DNA from: an uncultured Alphaproteobacteria bacterium
GTDB lineage: Bacteria > Pseudomonadota > Alphaproteobacteria > Thalassobaculales > Thalassobaculaceae
Length of the DNA: 8,237 nucleotides
Assembly: GCA_938028645.1 (NCBI GenBank)
Contig: CALIMD010000013.1
Location: forward strand, 1-8,237
Direction: 5' to 3'
In this document: positions 1 to 6,027 of the stretch, one piece after another
Layout of the letters: the number at the start of each line of letters is the position of its first letter
Numbering within the stretch: position 1 is the stretch's first letter
Notes under the pieces: generated by a model
Told to the model about the DNA's origin: nothing
The model's input: the letters and a program-made list of their open reading frames with translations, nothing else
Databases searched by the model: none
Translations under genes and position numbers: made by a program

Positions 1-563
1 GTCCACATAAATATTAGGAAAAACATCAGCACTGCCTCTACCGAAATACCACCAGTTGCTGCAACCCAGCCGATCATCGGGGGAAATGCTCCCGCAGCTC
101 CACCTATAACAATATTCTGAGGTGTCCATCTTTTTAGCCACATTGTATAAATTACTGCATAAAAAAAGATCGTGAAGGCTAATAAGCCAGCTGATAAAAA
201 ATTCGCTGTGATTGCAAGCATGCCAACGGAAAAAGCAGATAACCATAAGCCAAGATTTCTTGCTTCATGGGGCGATATTTTTCCACTTGGTATTGGCCGA
301 CCAGCAGTTCTTTTCATAACTGCATCAATATCGGCATCCCACCACATATTTAGTGCGCCAGAGGCTCCAGCACCAATTGCTATAAATAGAATGGAGGCAA
401 AAGCTATTATTGGATGCACTCCAACAGGAGCAGCTAACATACCTACAGATGCTGTAAAAACGACCAAAGACATCACCCGAGGCTTTAGTAAAGCAAAATA
501 ATCATCAAACTCGGTCTGGTTTGGAATATCATAGCTGCCAGCATTTAAAGATGCGTCTGTCAA
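1..563 (-). CDS. ctaB: Protoheme IX farnesyltransferase (heme O synthase), 3' part missing
   Basis: Membrane prenyltransferase that adds a farnesyl group to protoheme to make heme O, the precursor of heme a for cytochrome oxidase. The window holds the first 187 codons; the rest (family length is near 300) lies beyond the left edge. Visible in the translation: a short polar N-terminus, a first membrane segment after LKPRV (about residues 28-47), a second at about 51-71, then the prenyl-diphosphate motif NMWWDADID (N72, D76, D80) followed by KRTAGRPIPSG. Further on, IVIGGAAGAFPPMIGW (about 151-166) is also typical of CtaB/CyoE. The start is TTG: AGAGGG sits 6 bases upstream of the TTG at 561-563, and the frame is closed by TAA a little further up. 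Another TTG two codons upstream (567-569) is possible. The gene follows coxB by 43 bases on the same strand with no terminator visible, so the two are probably co-transcribed. The family call is firm; the exact start is less so. Confidence 0.94.
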   Translation of the reverse strand, partial: MTDASLNAGSYDIPNQTEFDDYFALLKPRVMSLVVFTASVGMLAAPVGVHPIIAFASILFIAIGAGASGALNMWWDADIDAVMKRTAGRPIPSGKISPHEARNLGLWLSAFSVGMLAITANFLSAGLLAFTIFFYAVIYTMWLKRWTPQNIVIGGAAGAFPPMIGWVAATGGISVEAVLMFFLIFMW

Positions 564-569
564 TATCAA

Positions 570-575
570 CCCTCT
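570..575 (-). promoter_or_regulatory. Ribosome binding site of ctaB (AGAGGG)
   Basis: The minus strand reads AGAGGG six bases before a TTG codon. This decides the start, because no ATG lies near the N-terminus in this frame and the encoded MTDAS beginning matches the expected family length ahead of the first membrane segment. Confidence 0.6.
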
Positions 576-606
576 ATCAAATCTTTAACTTCGATTTAGC
601 CCGTTT

Positions 607-1452
607 TTACTTCGAAGCAATGTTTAGTAATCGTGGCTTTCCAGCATATTCTTCAATTGCAGCATCCAGCCACTCTTCATATTCTGCCATGGTTACCGCT
701 TGAACAGTTATCGGCATATATGCATGATCTTTTCCGCACAATTCTGAGCACTGGCCAAAGTAAATACCTTCTTGACCCTCATCTACATTAAACCATAGTT
801 CCGCTATCCTTCCAGGAACAGCATCTTGCTTCACCCCAAATGCTGGGATTGTCCAGGCGTGTATAACATCAGCTCCAGTCACTCTCACAACAATGTTTTT
901 TCCAGTTGGTATCACTACCTTAGTATCTGTCGCCAACAAATATTCATCAGGACTATAACCGTACTCCGCAAGTTCTTCTCTCTGAAGTAAGAAGCCGTCG
1001 AATCCAAATTCGTGCTCAGGGTATTCATGAGTCCAATACCATTGGTTTCCAGTGGCCTTAATTGTTACATCAGCAACCGGTATCTCCTGTTGCTTAAATA
1101 AGATAGGAACAGAAAATGCCCCAATAAATAATAAAATAATAATGGGAATGACCGTCCAAAGCACCTCAATTGTAGAATGATGAGTGAATGTAGCTGGTTC
1201 AGGATTTCTTTTCTTATTGTATCTAAAGGCTACCCAAAGCAATAAAATTGTCACAAACAAACTAATCGCAATTATTATGATATTCACCATACCATCCAAC
1301 CAAATTATATCCCGCATCAACTCTGTGACGGCTGGTTGAAAACCCATCCCTTCAGGTAACGGTTTTCCAATCGTTTTGATCGTTTCCGCATTCGCTGAAG
1401 AAAAAATACTGAGGAAAATCAGCAAAAGTTTAGAAATAGTAAATAATCGCAT
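607..1452 (-). CDS. coxB: Cytochrome c oxidase subunit II (CuA subunit)
   Basis: Subunit II of an aa3-type cytochrome c oxidase. It takes electrons from cytochrome c at its periplasmic CuA centre and passes them to subunit I. The 281-residue product has a signal peptide (about 1-22, hydrophobic core LLLIFLSIF, cleavage likely after ANA), two membrane helices (about 55-77 and 97-119), then a cupredoxin domain. The aromatic stretch GNQWYW (135-140) is the electron-entry region. The CuA ligands are all present: H198 in DVIHAW, and C235, E237, C239, H243 and M246 in CSELCGKDHAYM. No heme-binding C-terminal extension is seen, so it is the plain type rather than the caa3 type. The start is the ATG at 1450-1452; there is only a weak purine stretch upstream. 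The order coxB then ctaB, with no coxA between, is as I recall from Paracoccus/Rhodobacter; subunit I must be encoded elsewhere. It is transcribed away from tldD. Confidence 0.97.
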   Translation of the reverse strand: MRLFTISKLLLIFLSIFSSANAETIKTIGKPLPEGMGFQPAVTELMRDIIWLDGMVNIIIIAISLFVTILLLWVAFRYNKKRNPEPATFTHHSTIEVLWTVIPIIILLFIGAFSVPILFKQQEIPVADVTIKATGNQWYWTHEYPEHEFGFDGFLLQREELAEYGYSPDEYLLATDTKVVIPTGKNIVVRVTGADVIHAWTIPAFGVKQDAVPGRIAELWFNVDEGQEGIYFGQCSELCGKDHAYMPITVQAVTMAEYEEWLDAAIEEYAGKPRLLNIASK

Positions 1453-1468
1453 ATCTTTTTGTTCCCAA

Positions 1469-1485
1469 GACCTGCCTATGAGGTC
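1469..1485. repeat. Short inverted repeat in coxB leader (GACCT-7-AGGTC)
   Basis: GACCT (1469-1473) and AGGTC (1481-1485) are exact reverse complements around a seven-base loop, between the coxB start and its candidate -10 box. In the coxB transcript this would be a five-pair hairpin about 17 bases before the start codon. It could be a regulatory hairpin or chance; a five-base stem is weak evidence. Confidence 0.3.
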
Positions 1486-1490
1486 ATTTT

Positions 1491-1518
1491 AATATACTCT
1501 CTAAGTTCTTAAAAGAAC
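1491..1518 (-). promoter_or_regulatory. Candidate coxB promoter region with operator-like inverted repeat
   Basis: On the minus strand TATATT (1491-1496) matches five of six bases of a -10 box and lies about 38 bases before the coxB ATG. Immediately upstream, GTTCTT (1505-1510) and AAGAAC (1513-1518) form an exact inverted repeat with a two-base spacer, placed where the spacer and -35 would be. No good -35 hexamer is visible at 16-18 bases, so the promoter may need an activator, or the repeat may be a repressor site. It lies in the divergent coxB/tldD region and could act on both genes. This is inferred from pattern only. Confidence 0.33.
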
Positions 1519-1611
1519 CATTTGATGTTGGCGAGAAACCATATTATTGCAGCAATAACAAGTTTAACTTTTGCGGCATTGCGACGCTTTCAACAACTTA
1601 CTTTAATAAAT

Positions 1612-1615
1612 GGAG
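1612..1615 (+). promoter_or_regulatory. Ribosome binding site of tldD (GGAG)
   Basis: GGAG lies 11 bases before the ATG at 1627. The spacing is long but usable. It supports starting TldD at 1627 rather than at the in-frame TTG/ATG at 1522/1525, which would add about 35 residues with no counterpart expected in the family. Confidence 0.5.
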
Positions 1616-1626
1616 TATTTTTTAGT

Positions 1627-3063
1627 ATGACAAGCCCTTCAAACGAAAATGTCGCACCTTTTAGACCCTTTGAGACCTATATCGATCAGTCAAAGGCTTT
1701 AACCGCCCTTAAAGACCTTACAAATGGGGCAGATGATGGAGAATTATATTTTGAACGCAGTAGTAATGAAACTCTTATTTTTGATAATAATAAGTTAAAA
1801 AATGCAAGTTTTAATGCTGCAGAAGGCTTTGGAGTTAGAACCGTACTGGGCGAAACTATGGGATATGCACACTCTACTGAAATATCTGAAAAATCTTTAT
1901 TAAGAGCAACTAAAAGCGCTAAAATCGCTTCATCTGGCGGTGGAGGCACATTAGCTATATCACCAAGTAAAACAAACACTCATCGATATAAGGAAATTGA
2001 TCCAGTTTCAGAAGAGAGTTTTGGAATAAAAGTGGAAATACTAAAGGAAATAAATGAATTTGTACGGCAGATGGATGAAAGAGTATTTCAGGTTAGTATT
2101 TCTCTCGCTTCATCAACACAAGAAATTGAGATTCTAAGACCAGAAGGGTTTTCAGTAAGAGATACCAGGCCAATGACTAGGCTCAATATTTCTATCATCG
2201 TCGAACACGAAGGGCGACGAGAAACAGGTACTGCTGGTGGTGGTGGCCGATCCAGTATTCGCCCACTTCTTGAAAAAAAACACTGGCAAAAAACTGCAGA
2301 AGAGGCTCTTCGTATTGCTCTAGTAAATTTGGAAGCAGTTCCAGCTCCAGCAGGAGTAATGGATATTGTCTTAGGTCCAGGTTGGCCAGGCATTTTGTTG
2401 CATGAGGCAATTGGACATGGCTTGGAAGGTGACTTTAACAGAAAAGGCTCGTCTGCTTTTTCCAATCTAATGAATAAACAAATTGCTGCAAAAGGTGTAA
2501 CTGTTTTAGATGATGGAACTTTAAAAGATCGACGAGGATCAATCACATTTGATGATGAAGGAACGCCATCAGCAAGAAACATTTTGATTGAAGATGGTAA
2601 ATTAGTTTCTTACATGCAGGATCGCCAAAATGCTCGATTGATGAACGTAAAACCGACCGGAAATGGAAGGCGTGAAAGCTATGCGCATGCGCCAATGCCT
2701 CGCATGACAAATACGTTTATGCTCGGCGGAACTAACAGCCCTAAATCATTACTTGGAGATTTGAAGGATGGAATCTGGGCAGTTGGATTTGGTGGTGGGC
2801 AAGTAGATATTACAAGTGGAAAATTCGTTTTTAGTTGCACAGAAGCTTACCTTGTAAAAAACGGTGAAATTGGCAACCCAATAAAAGGAGCAACATTAAT
2901 CGGAGATGGCGCAACTGCACTTAAAAAAATTCAAGGCATAGGAAATGATATGTCAATGGATCCAGGAATGGGAAACTGCGGAAAGCAAGGTCAATGGGTG
3001 CCCGTCGGGGTTGGACAACCATCACTGTACATAACTGGGCTGACAGTTGGGGGAAGTGCTTAA
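1627..3063 (+). CDS. tldD: TldD metalloprotease subunit
   Basis: TldD is the zinc-bearing subunit of the TldD/TldE (PmbA) heterodimeric protease, a cytoplasmic enzyme that degrades unfolded peptides and in enterobacteria processes microcin B17 and CcdA. With the start at 1627 the product is 478 residues, close to the E. coli length of 481. The N-terminal domain includes DDGELYFERS and AEGFGVRTV. The metalloprotease motif HEAIGHGLEGDFNR begins at residue 259 and supplies HExxxH (H259, E260, H264). The C-terminus carries GNDMSMDPGMGNCGKQGQ and PVGVGQP, where C451 corresponds to the zinc-binding cysteine of E. coli TldD. The active site looks complete. The frame is open upstream to a TTG at 1522, but the extra 35 residues look unlike TldD. 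The partner TldE/PmbA is not in this window. tldD is divergent from coxB; I recall the two being neighbours in Rhodobacterales, but could not check this here. Confidence 0.95.
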   Translation: MTSPSNENVAPFRPFETYIDQSKALTALKDLTNGADDGELYFERSSNETLIFDNNKLKNASFNAAEGFGVRTVLGETMGYAHSTEISEKSLLRATKSAKIASSGGGGTLAISPSKTNTHRYKEIDPVSEESFGIKVEILKEINEFVRQMDERVFQVSISLASSTQEIEILRPEGFSVRDTRPMTRLNISIIVEHEGRRETGTAGGGGRSSIRPLLEKKHWQKTAEEALRIALVNLEAVPAPAGVMDIVLGPGWPGILLHEAIGHGLEGDFNRKGSSAFSNLMNKQIAAKGVTVLDDGTLKDRRGSITFDDEGTPSARNILIEDGKLVSYMQDRQNARLMNVKPTGNGRRESYAHAPMPRMTNTFMLGGTNSPKSLLGDLKDGIWAVGFGGGQVDITSGKFVFSCTEAYLVKNGEIGNPIKGATLIGDGATALKKIQGIGNDMSMDPGMGNCGKQGQWVPVGVGQPSLYITGLTVGGSA

Positions 3064-3095
3064 CTTAGAGTTATCAAAATATTAGGTATCTTAAG

Positions 3096-3275
3096 ATGAT
3101 TAAAAAATTAGACTACTTAAAAGCAATAATTCCTGAAAAATATAACTCTTATAGTCGAGAGATTTTTAATTTTGTTTTAAGATCAGTTCTACAAAATGCG
3201 TGCAGGAAACAAGTTTGTTCGCTTATATCAAGCATCTCTTGCGCCACCTTATCACTCTCAGATGTCTGCAAGTAA
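3096..3275 (+). CDS. Possible small or remnant ORF after tldD
   Basis: A 59-codon frame starting MIKKLDYLKAIIPEKYNSYS opens 32 bases after the tldD stop, with AGG nine bases before its ATG. The first 18 codons are unopposed; from 3149 on it runs antisense to the end of the OsmC-like gene, where codon use is dictated by the other strand. I recognise no family. It may be the surviving 5' end of a gene once located after tldD, or a chance frame. The overlap of about 127 bases with a well-supported gene argues against a functional protein of this full length. Confidence 0.18.
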   Translation: MIKKLDYLKAIIPEKYNSYSREIFNFVLRSVLQNACRKQVCSLISSISCATLSLSDVCK

Positions 3276-4330
3276 ACGTGGGTTTCAATCGGATCAGCCT
3301 CTCCTGGCTTTCCAGTACTTCCACTCGCCCCACCAAGTGAAAAATGAGAATCTTGTACTATCCTATAATCTGGCAAATCGAGATTTAACATTGAAACAAA
3401 TCGGCCAAACTGAGTCATAAAGCAAAACCCAATCCCAGCAGATACTAATGAATTTGCATCTGGAGCACGACCATCTTCAGAAGATAGAAAACCAAAAGAC
3501 GTCCCATGAGGGGAATATTGCATCTGCTGAATTTCCTTAATCCCATCTTCTCTCAACTCTGCTATAGCACCAATGTTTAATCGACGATCTTGCTCGTCCA
3601 TTAATGAAGATCCTCCTGTTTTAGTACCTTTGTTCACAGTTTTCTTTGGAGTCAATCCAATAGGTCTCACTAAACCCAAATCATTTTTTTCAGGCTTGGA
3701 TTTATTGAAATCTGATCCCGGGTCTGAAAAGATTGACGCTTTTAATTCCTTCGCTTTTAGCGTCGGTAATTCAACACCATTTTTACTCAGCTTAAATAGG
3801 CTTTCTAGTTGTCCTCGCATTAAACCATTTAATGGTGAGGCAAAAGTAGCTGCTATAAGAAAATCATGAAGAACGCTAGCATCAAGATCACAATCAATCT
3901 CTACTTGCAATTCAACATTTTCTGCACCGCCAACCATCGTTCGCCGTAGCATAGAACCTTTCATTGTATAATAATTATCTAGTATCAATTTTAGTTTTCG
4001 AATTTGGATCTCACGTTCTTTTGCTAGAGCCAATATTTCGTTCATAAAGCTCGCAACCATTCCAGCTGACAAAAATGCTAATGGGCAGGGTGCAGAGTCG
4101 TTGCCGTTCAAATATGGCCCCTCATCTGAGACTAGTCGCCAAGTGCTCCCTGTTTTTGCTGAACATACAAGTGCTTCTTTCTGAAAGCCCGAGAGTGAAC
4201 GAACCCAAGTACGCAAAGCATCACCTTTTCTATTCTCTGGTCCATCAATACCCACAGTATTTGGATTAATAAGCTTAAAAAAAGGTGGTAATTCACTTTT
4301 ACCAATTATATCTTCACTAATTCCAGTCAT
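3149..4330 (-). CDS. Two-domain OsmC-like protein
   Basis: The 393-residue product looks like two OsmC/Ohr-fold domains in tandem. Single OsmC proteins are about 140-180 residues and act as thiol peroxidases through a pair of cysteines. Domain 1 (about 45-185) has C82 in APCPLAFLSAG. At the place where the second active cysteine (usually Cys-Pro) is expected it has ASPLNG, with S165. A linker rich in Lys, Ser and Gly (about 190-245) follows. Domain 2 (about 255-390) has ANSLVSAGIGFCFMTQFGRF with C303, and EQTCFLHAFCRTDLKTKL with C374, so it keeps both cysteines. No signal peptide or membrane segment is seen, so it is probably cytoplasmic. It is last in the minus-strand cluster, 105 bases after the SDR gene; that gap shows no clear terminator, and transcription may continue through or restart there. 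Upstream of the ATG only a weak GGA is visible. The fold assignment rests on motif recognition; the substrate is unknown. Confidence 0.78.
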   Translation of the reverse strand: MTGISEDIIGKSELPPFFKLINPNTVGIDGPENRKGDALRTWVRSLSGFQKEALVCSAKTGSTWRLVSDEGPYLNGNDSAPCPLAFLSAGMVASFMNEILALAKEREIQIRKLKLILDNYYTMKGSMLRRTMVGGAENVELQVEIDCDLDASVLHDFLIAATFASPLNGLMRGQLESLFKLSKNGVELPTLKAKELKASIFSDPGSDFNKSKPEKNDLGLVRPIGLTPKKTVNKGTKTGGSSLMDEQDRRLNIGAIAELREDGIKEIQQMQYSPHGTSFGFLSSEDGRAPDANSLVSAGIGFCFMTQFGRFVSMLNLDLPDYRIVQDSHFSLGGASGSTGKPGEADPIETHVYLQTSESDKVAQEMLDISEQTCFLHAFCRTDLKTKLKISRL

Positions 4331-4435
4331 ATATATTTTTCCAAGAAAGCCTTTAATTTTGATTGTAAATTTATATCTATTTAAGTTTCTACTTGAAGCT
4401 CATTTTCTTGTGTCATTTATGGCAAGATAATTGGG

Positions 4436-5191
4436 TTACAAGTTCACTTTACCACCATCTACATTCAAAGTTTGGCCTGTCACGAAGTCGCTATCAGACG
4501 TAATCAGGTACATTAGTGACCCTAACAAATCTTCAGGCATCATCGCTCGCTTTATAGATCTAGATTGAATGGTTGGTGCACGTGCTGGGTCAAATCCAGT
4601 ATGCCCTTGTAAAGCTTCACTTTCGGTAAGACCGGGTGCAATCGCGTTTATCTGTATATTTTTGTCCCCAAGCTCTCGAGCGTGGCTTCGCGTAAGAGCG
4701 ATTACCGCACCTTTGGACGCCGTATAATGAGACAACCCTGGTGGACCATAATAAAATGTTCCCGATGCAATATTTACTATTTTACCTCCTCCTGCTCGAA
4801 TCATCGCCGGTACAGCCACTTTTGTTGCCTGGTGCACGCCCCGAACATTTACAGTCATAACTTTATCAAATTCATCATTATCTATTTGTAAAAATGGTTT
4901 TGGTTGAAGAGCCGCAAATATCGAAGCATTGTTAATTAAAATGTTTAAACTACCAAATTCTTTCTCAGTAGTTTCTACCATACTTAAAAGATCATCATCT
5001 GACGTAACATTGACATTCAAACCGATAGCATTTCCACCATCTGCTTTTATTTTGCTCACTGTATTTTCAATATCAAGAACATCTGTGACCACTAGATTGG
5101 CACCTTCTTGTGCCATCTTTTTAGCCATAATAGCTCCGATACCTCGCGCAGCACCAGTTATAATAGCAGTTTTTCCAGTTAAACGACCCAT
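4436..5191 (-). CDS. Short-chain dehydrogenase/reductase (SDR)
   Basis: Classical SDR oxidoreductase of 251 residues, cytoplasmic, interconverting an alcohol and a ketone or aldehyde with a nicotinamide cofactor. The Rossmann motif TGAARGIG is at 12-19, D37 at the end of the second strand (VVTD) suggests NAD(H) over NADP(H), and NNAS (87-90) replaces the usual NNAG. The catalytic set is N115, S143, Y156 and K160 (Y-T-A-S-K). PG (186-187) and the C-terminal DFVTGQTLNVDGG are typical. The start is the ATG at 5189-5191, because AGGAGA precedes it at ideal spacing; an in-frame TTG at 5207-5209 would add six residues but lacks this. It begins 14 bases after the stop of the upstream GST gene. The context suggests it oxidises an alcohol or reduces a ketone in the same pathway as the GSTs and ALDH, comparable in role to LigD, but it looks like a generic FabG-type SDR. 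The substrate is not predictable. Confidence 0.92.
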   Translation of the reverse strand: MGRLTGKTAIITGAARGIGAIMAKKMAQEGANLVVTDVLDIENTVSKIKADGGNAIGLNVNVTSDDDLLSMVETTEKEFGSLNILINNASIFAALQPKPFLQIDNDEFDKVMTVNVRGVHQATKVAVPAMIRAGGGKIVNIASGTFYYGPPGLSHYTASKGAVIALTRSHARELGDKNIQINAIAPGLTESEALQGHTGFDPARAPTIQSRSIKRAMMPEDLLGSLMYLITSDSDFVTGQTLNVDGGKVNL

Positions 5192-5196
5192 CGTAC

Positions 5197-5202
5197 TCTC
5201 CT
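5197..5202 (-). promoter_or_regulatory. Ribosome binding site of the SDR gene (AGGAGA)
   Basis: The minus strand reads AGGAGA five bases before the ATG at 5191, in the 14-base gap after the upstream GST gene. It is the strongest Shine-Dalgarno in the window and fixes the SDR start. Confidence 0.75.
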
Positions 5203-5205
5203 TTA

Positions 5206-6027
5206 TCAAATTGAAATTTCTAGAATCTTAGCAACCTCAGGCCAACTTTTTGCCCCATTCTCACGTAAATCCCGCTTTAGGTCTTCAGGTACCCAGTCGA
5301 TTAAAGACTTCTTGAAATTTGGAAGCGCTTCAATGCGAGAGAACCAATTTTCCAAATATGGTAGGCGCCCATTTTCCCATAAGCCTCTCATCGACATCAT
5401 AGCAAGACGATTGACGTAGGGTGTCATTGCAATATCAGCAATCATAAACTTATCTCCAACTAGCCAACTATTACCTCCTTTTAAGGTTTCATTCATTTTC
5501 TGAAGATAACTGTCGTATAGAATAATTTTTTCTGATGCTCCTGGGGCTTCAAATCCATATCTAACGAATGAATCTTTTTGATCTTTCCAATTAGATGTAA
5601 CTGAAAATGTTGGCGTAGAAGCCAAGAATTTTTTTACCCCATCTGGTCCTAAGTTATTTAAAACAGTATGCCTGTGAGAACAAACAAAGGTGACCGCTCC
5701 ACAAGCTGGATGCAGGTCTTCATCCACTGCTTTAGTCCAGTATCTTGACTGTGCACGCTCCCAAGGATCATTTGGATGAACACTTGTTCCAGGCTCAAGT
5801 TGGTCAAGATACTCAATAATGACAGTTGAGTCAGGAATTACTATTTCATCATGTACAAGAGTTGGAACAACTCCTTTCGGATTGAGCTGAAGATACGCAG
5901 GATCAAATTGCTCCCCTTTCAATATATCAATATAGACTCCATCCCAGTTCAGATCTTTTTCTGCCATTGCTAAGCGGACCTTCGCGGCACAAACAGAAGA
6001 ACCATGATGATAAAGAGTAAAAGTCAT
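5206..6027 (-). CDS. Glutathione S-transferase, LigF/beta-etherase-like layout
   Basis: Cytoplasmic GST-family enzyme of 273 residues that would use glutathione to attack an electrophilic substrate. The N-terminal thioredoxin-fold domain runs about 1-80, with LYHHGSSVCAAKVR (S11, C13 as candidate glutathione-activating residues), the cis-proline in GVVPTL (P55) and the gamma-glutamyl-binding PDST (65-68). The all-helical C-terminal domain contains WLVGDKFMIADIAMTPYVN (188-206), the usual N-capping GST motif. From memory, the stretch STVIIEYLD followed by RAQSRYWTKAVDE parallels the lignin beta-etherase LigF of Sphingobium, though no alignment was run. The start is the ATG at 6025-6027, which overlaps the ALDH stop as ATGA and implies translational coupling. 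A further ATG at 6043-6045 would add six residues inside the ALDH frame and is less likely. The next gene (SDR) follows after 14 bases. The GST family is certain, the etherase reading is tentative. Confidence 0.88.
   Translation of the reverse strand: MTFTLYHHGSSVCAAKVRLAMAEKDLNWDGVYIDILKGEQFDPAYLQLNPKGVVPTLVHDEIVIPDSTVIIEYLDQLEPGTSVHPNDPWERAQSRYWTKAVDEDLHPACGAVTFVCSHRHTVLNNLGPDGVKKFLASTPTFSVTSNWKDQKDSFVRYGFEAPGASEKIILYDSYLQKMNETLKGGNSWLVGDKFMIADIAMTPYVNRLAMMSMRGLWENGRLPYLENWFSRIEALPNFKKSLIDWVPEDLKRDLRENGAKSWPEVAKILEISI

Noticed and set aside
172..501. 109-residue open frame on the plus strand
   Set aside because: It lies antisense inside ctaB, whose translation shows clear family motifs; the plus frame has no recognisable domain.
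1579..1607. TTGCGA and TTTAAT spaced by 17 bases, resembling a sigma-70 promoter for tldD
   Set aside because: Transcription would begin at about 1614, inside the GGAG ribosome binding site of tldD, so it fits only a leaderless message. The -35 matches four of six bases and such matches are common in AT-rich DNA.
2088..2582. 164-residue open frame on the minus strand
   Set aside because: It is antisense to the TldD metalloprotease region and encodes nothing recognisable.
3088..3097. Perfect palindrome ATCTTAAGAT after tldD
   Set aside because: Ten bases of AT-rich palindrome is expected by chance in this composition and no second copy was noticed.
3146..3161. CTCT/AGAG stem followed by T-rich sequence between tldD and the OsmC gene, a possible bidirectional terminator
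   Set aside because: The stem is only four pairs with an eight-base loop and is not GC-rich, too weak to call a terminator.
4381..4416. Eleven-codon frame MTQENELQVET on the minus strand between the SDR and OsmC genes
   Set aside because: No ribosome binding site is seen and the frame is too short to separate from chance; a leader peptide is possible but unsupported.
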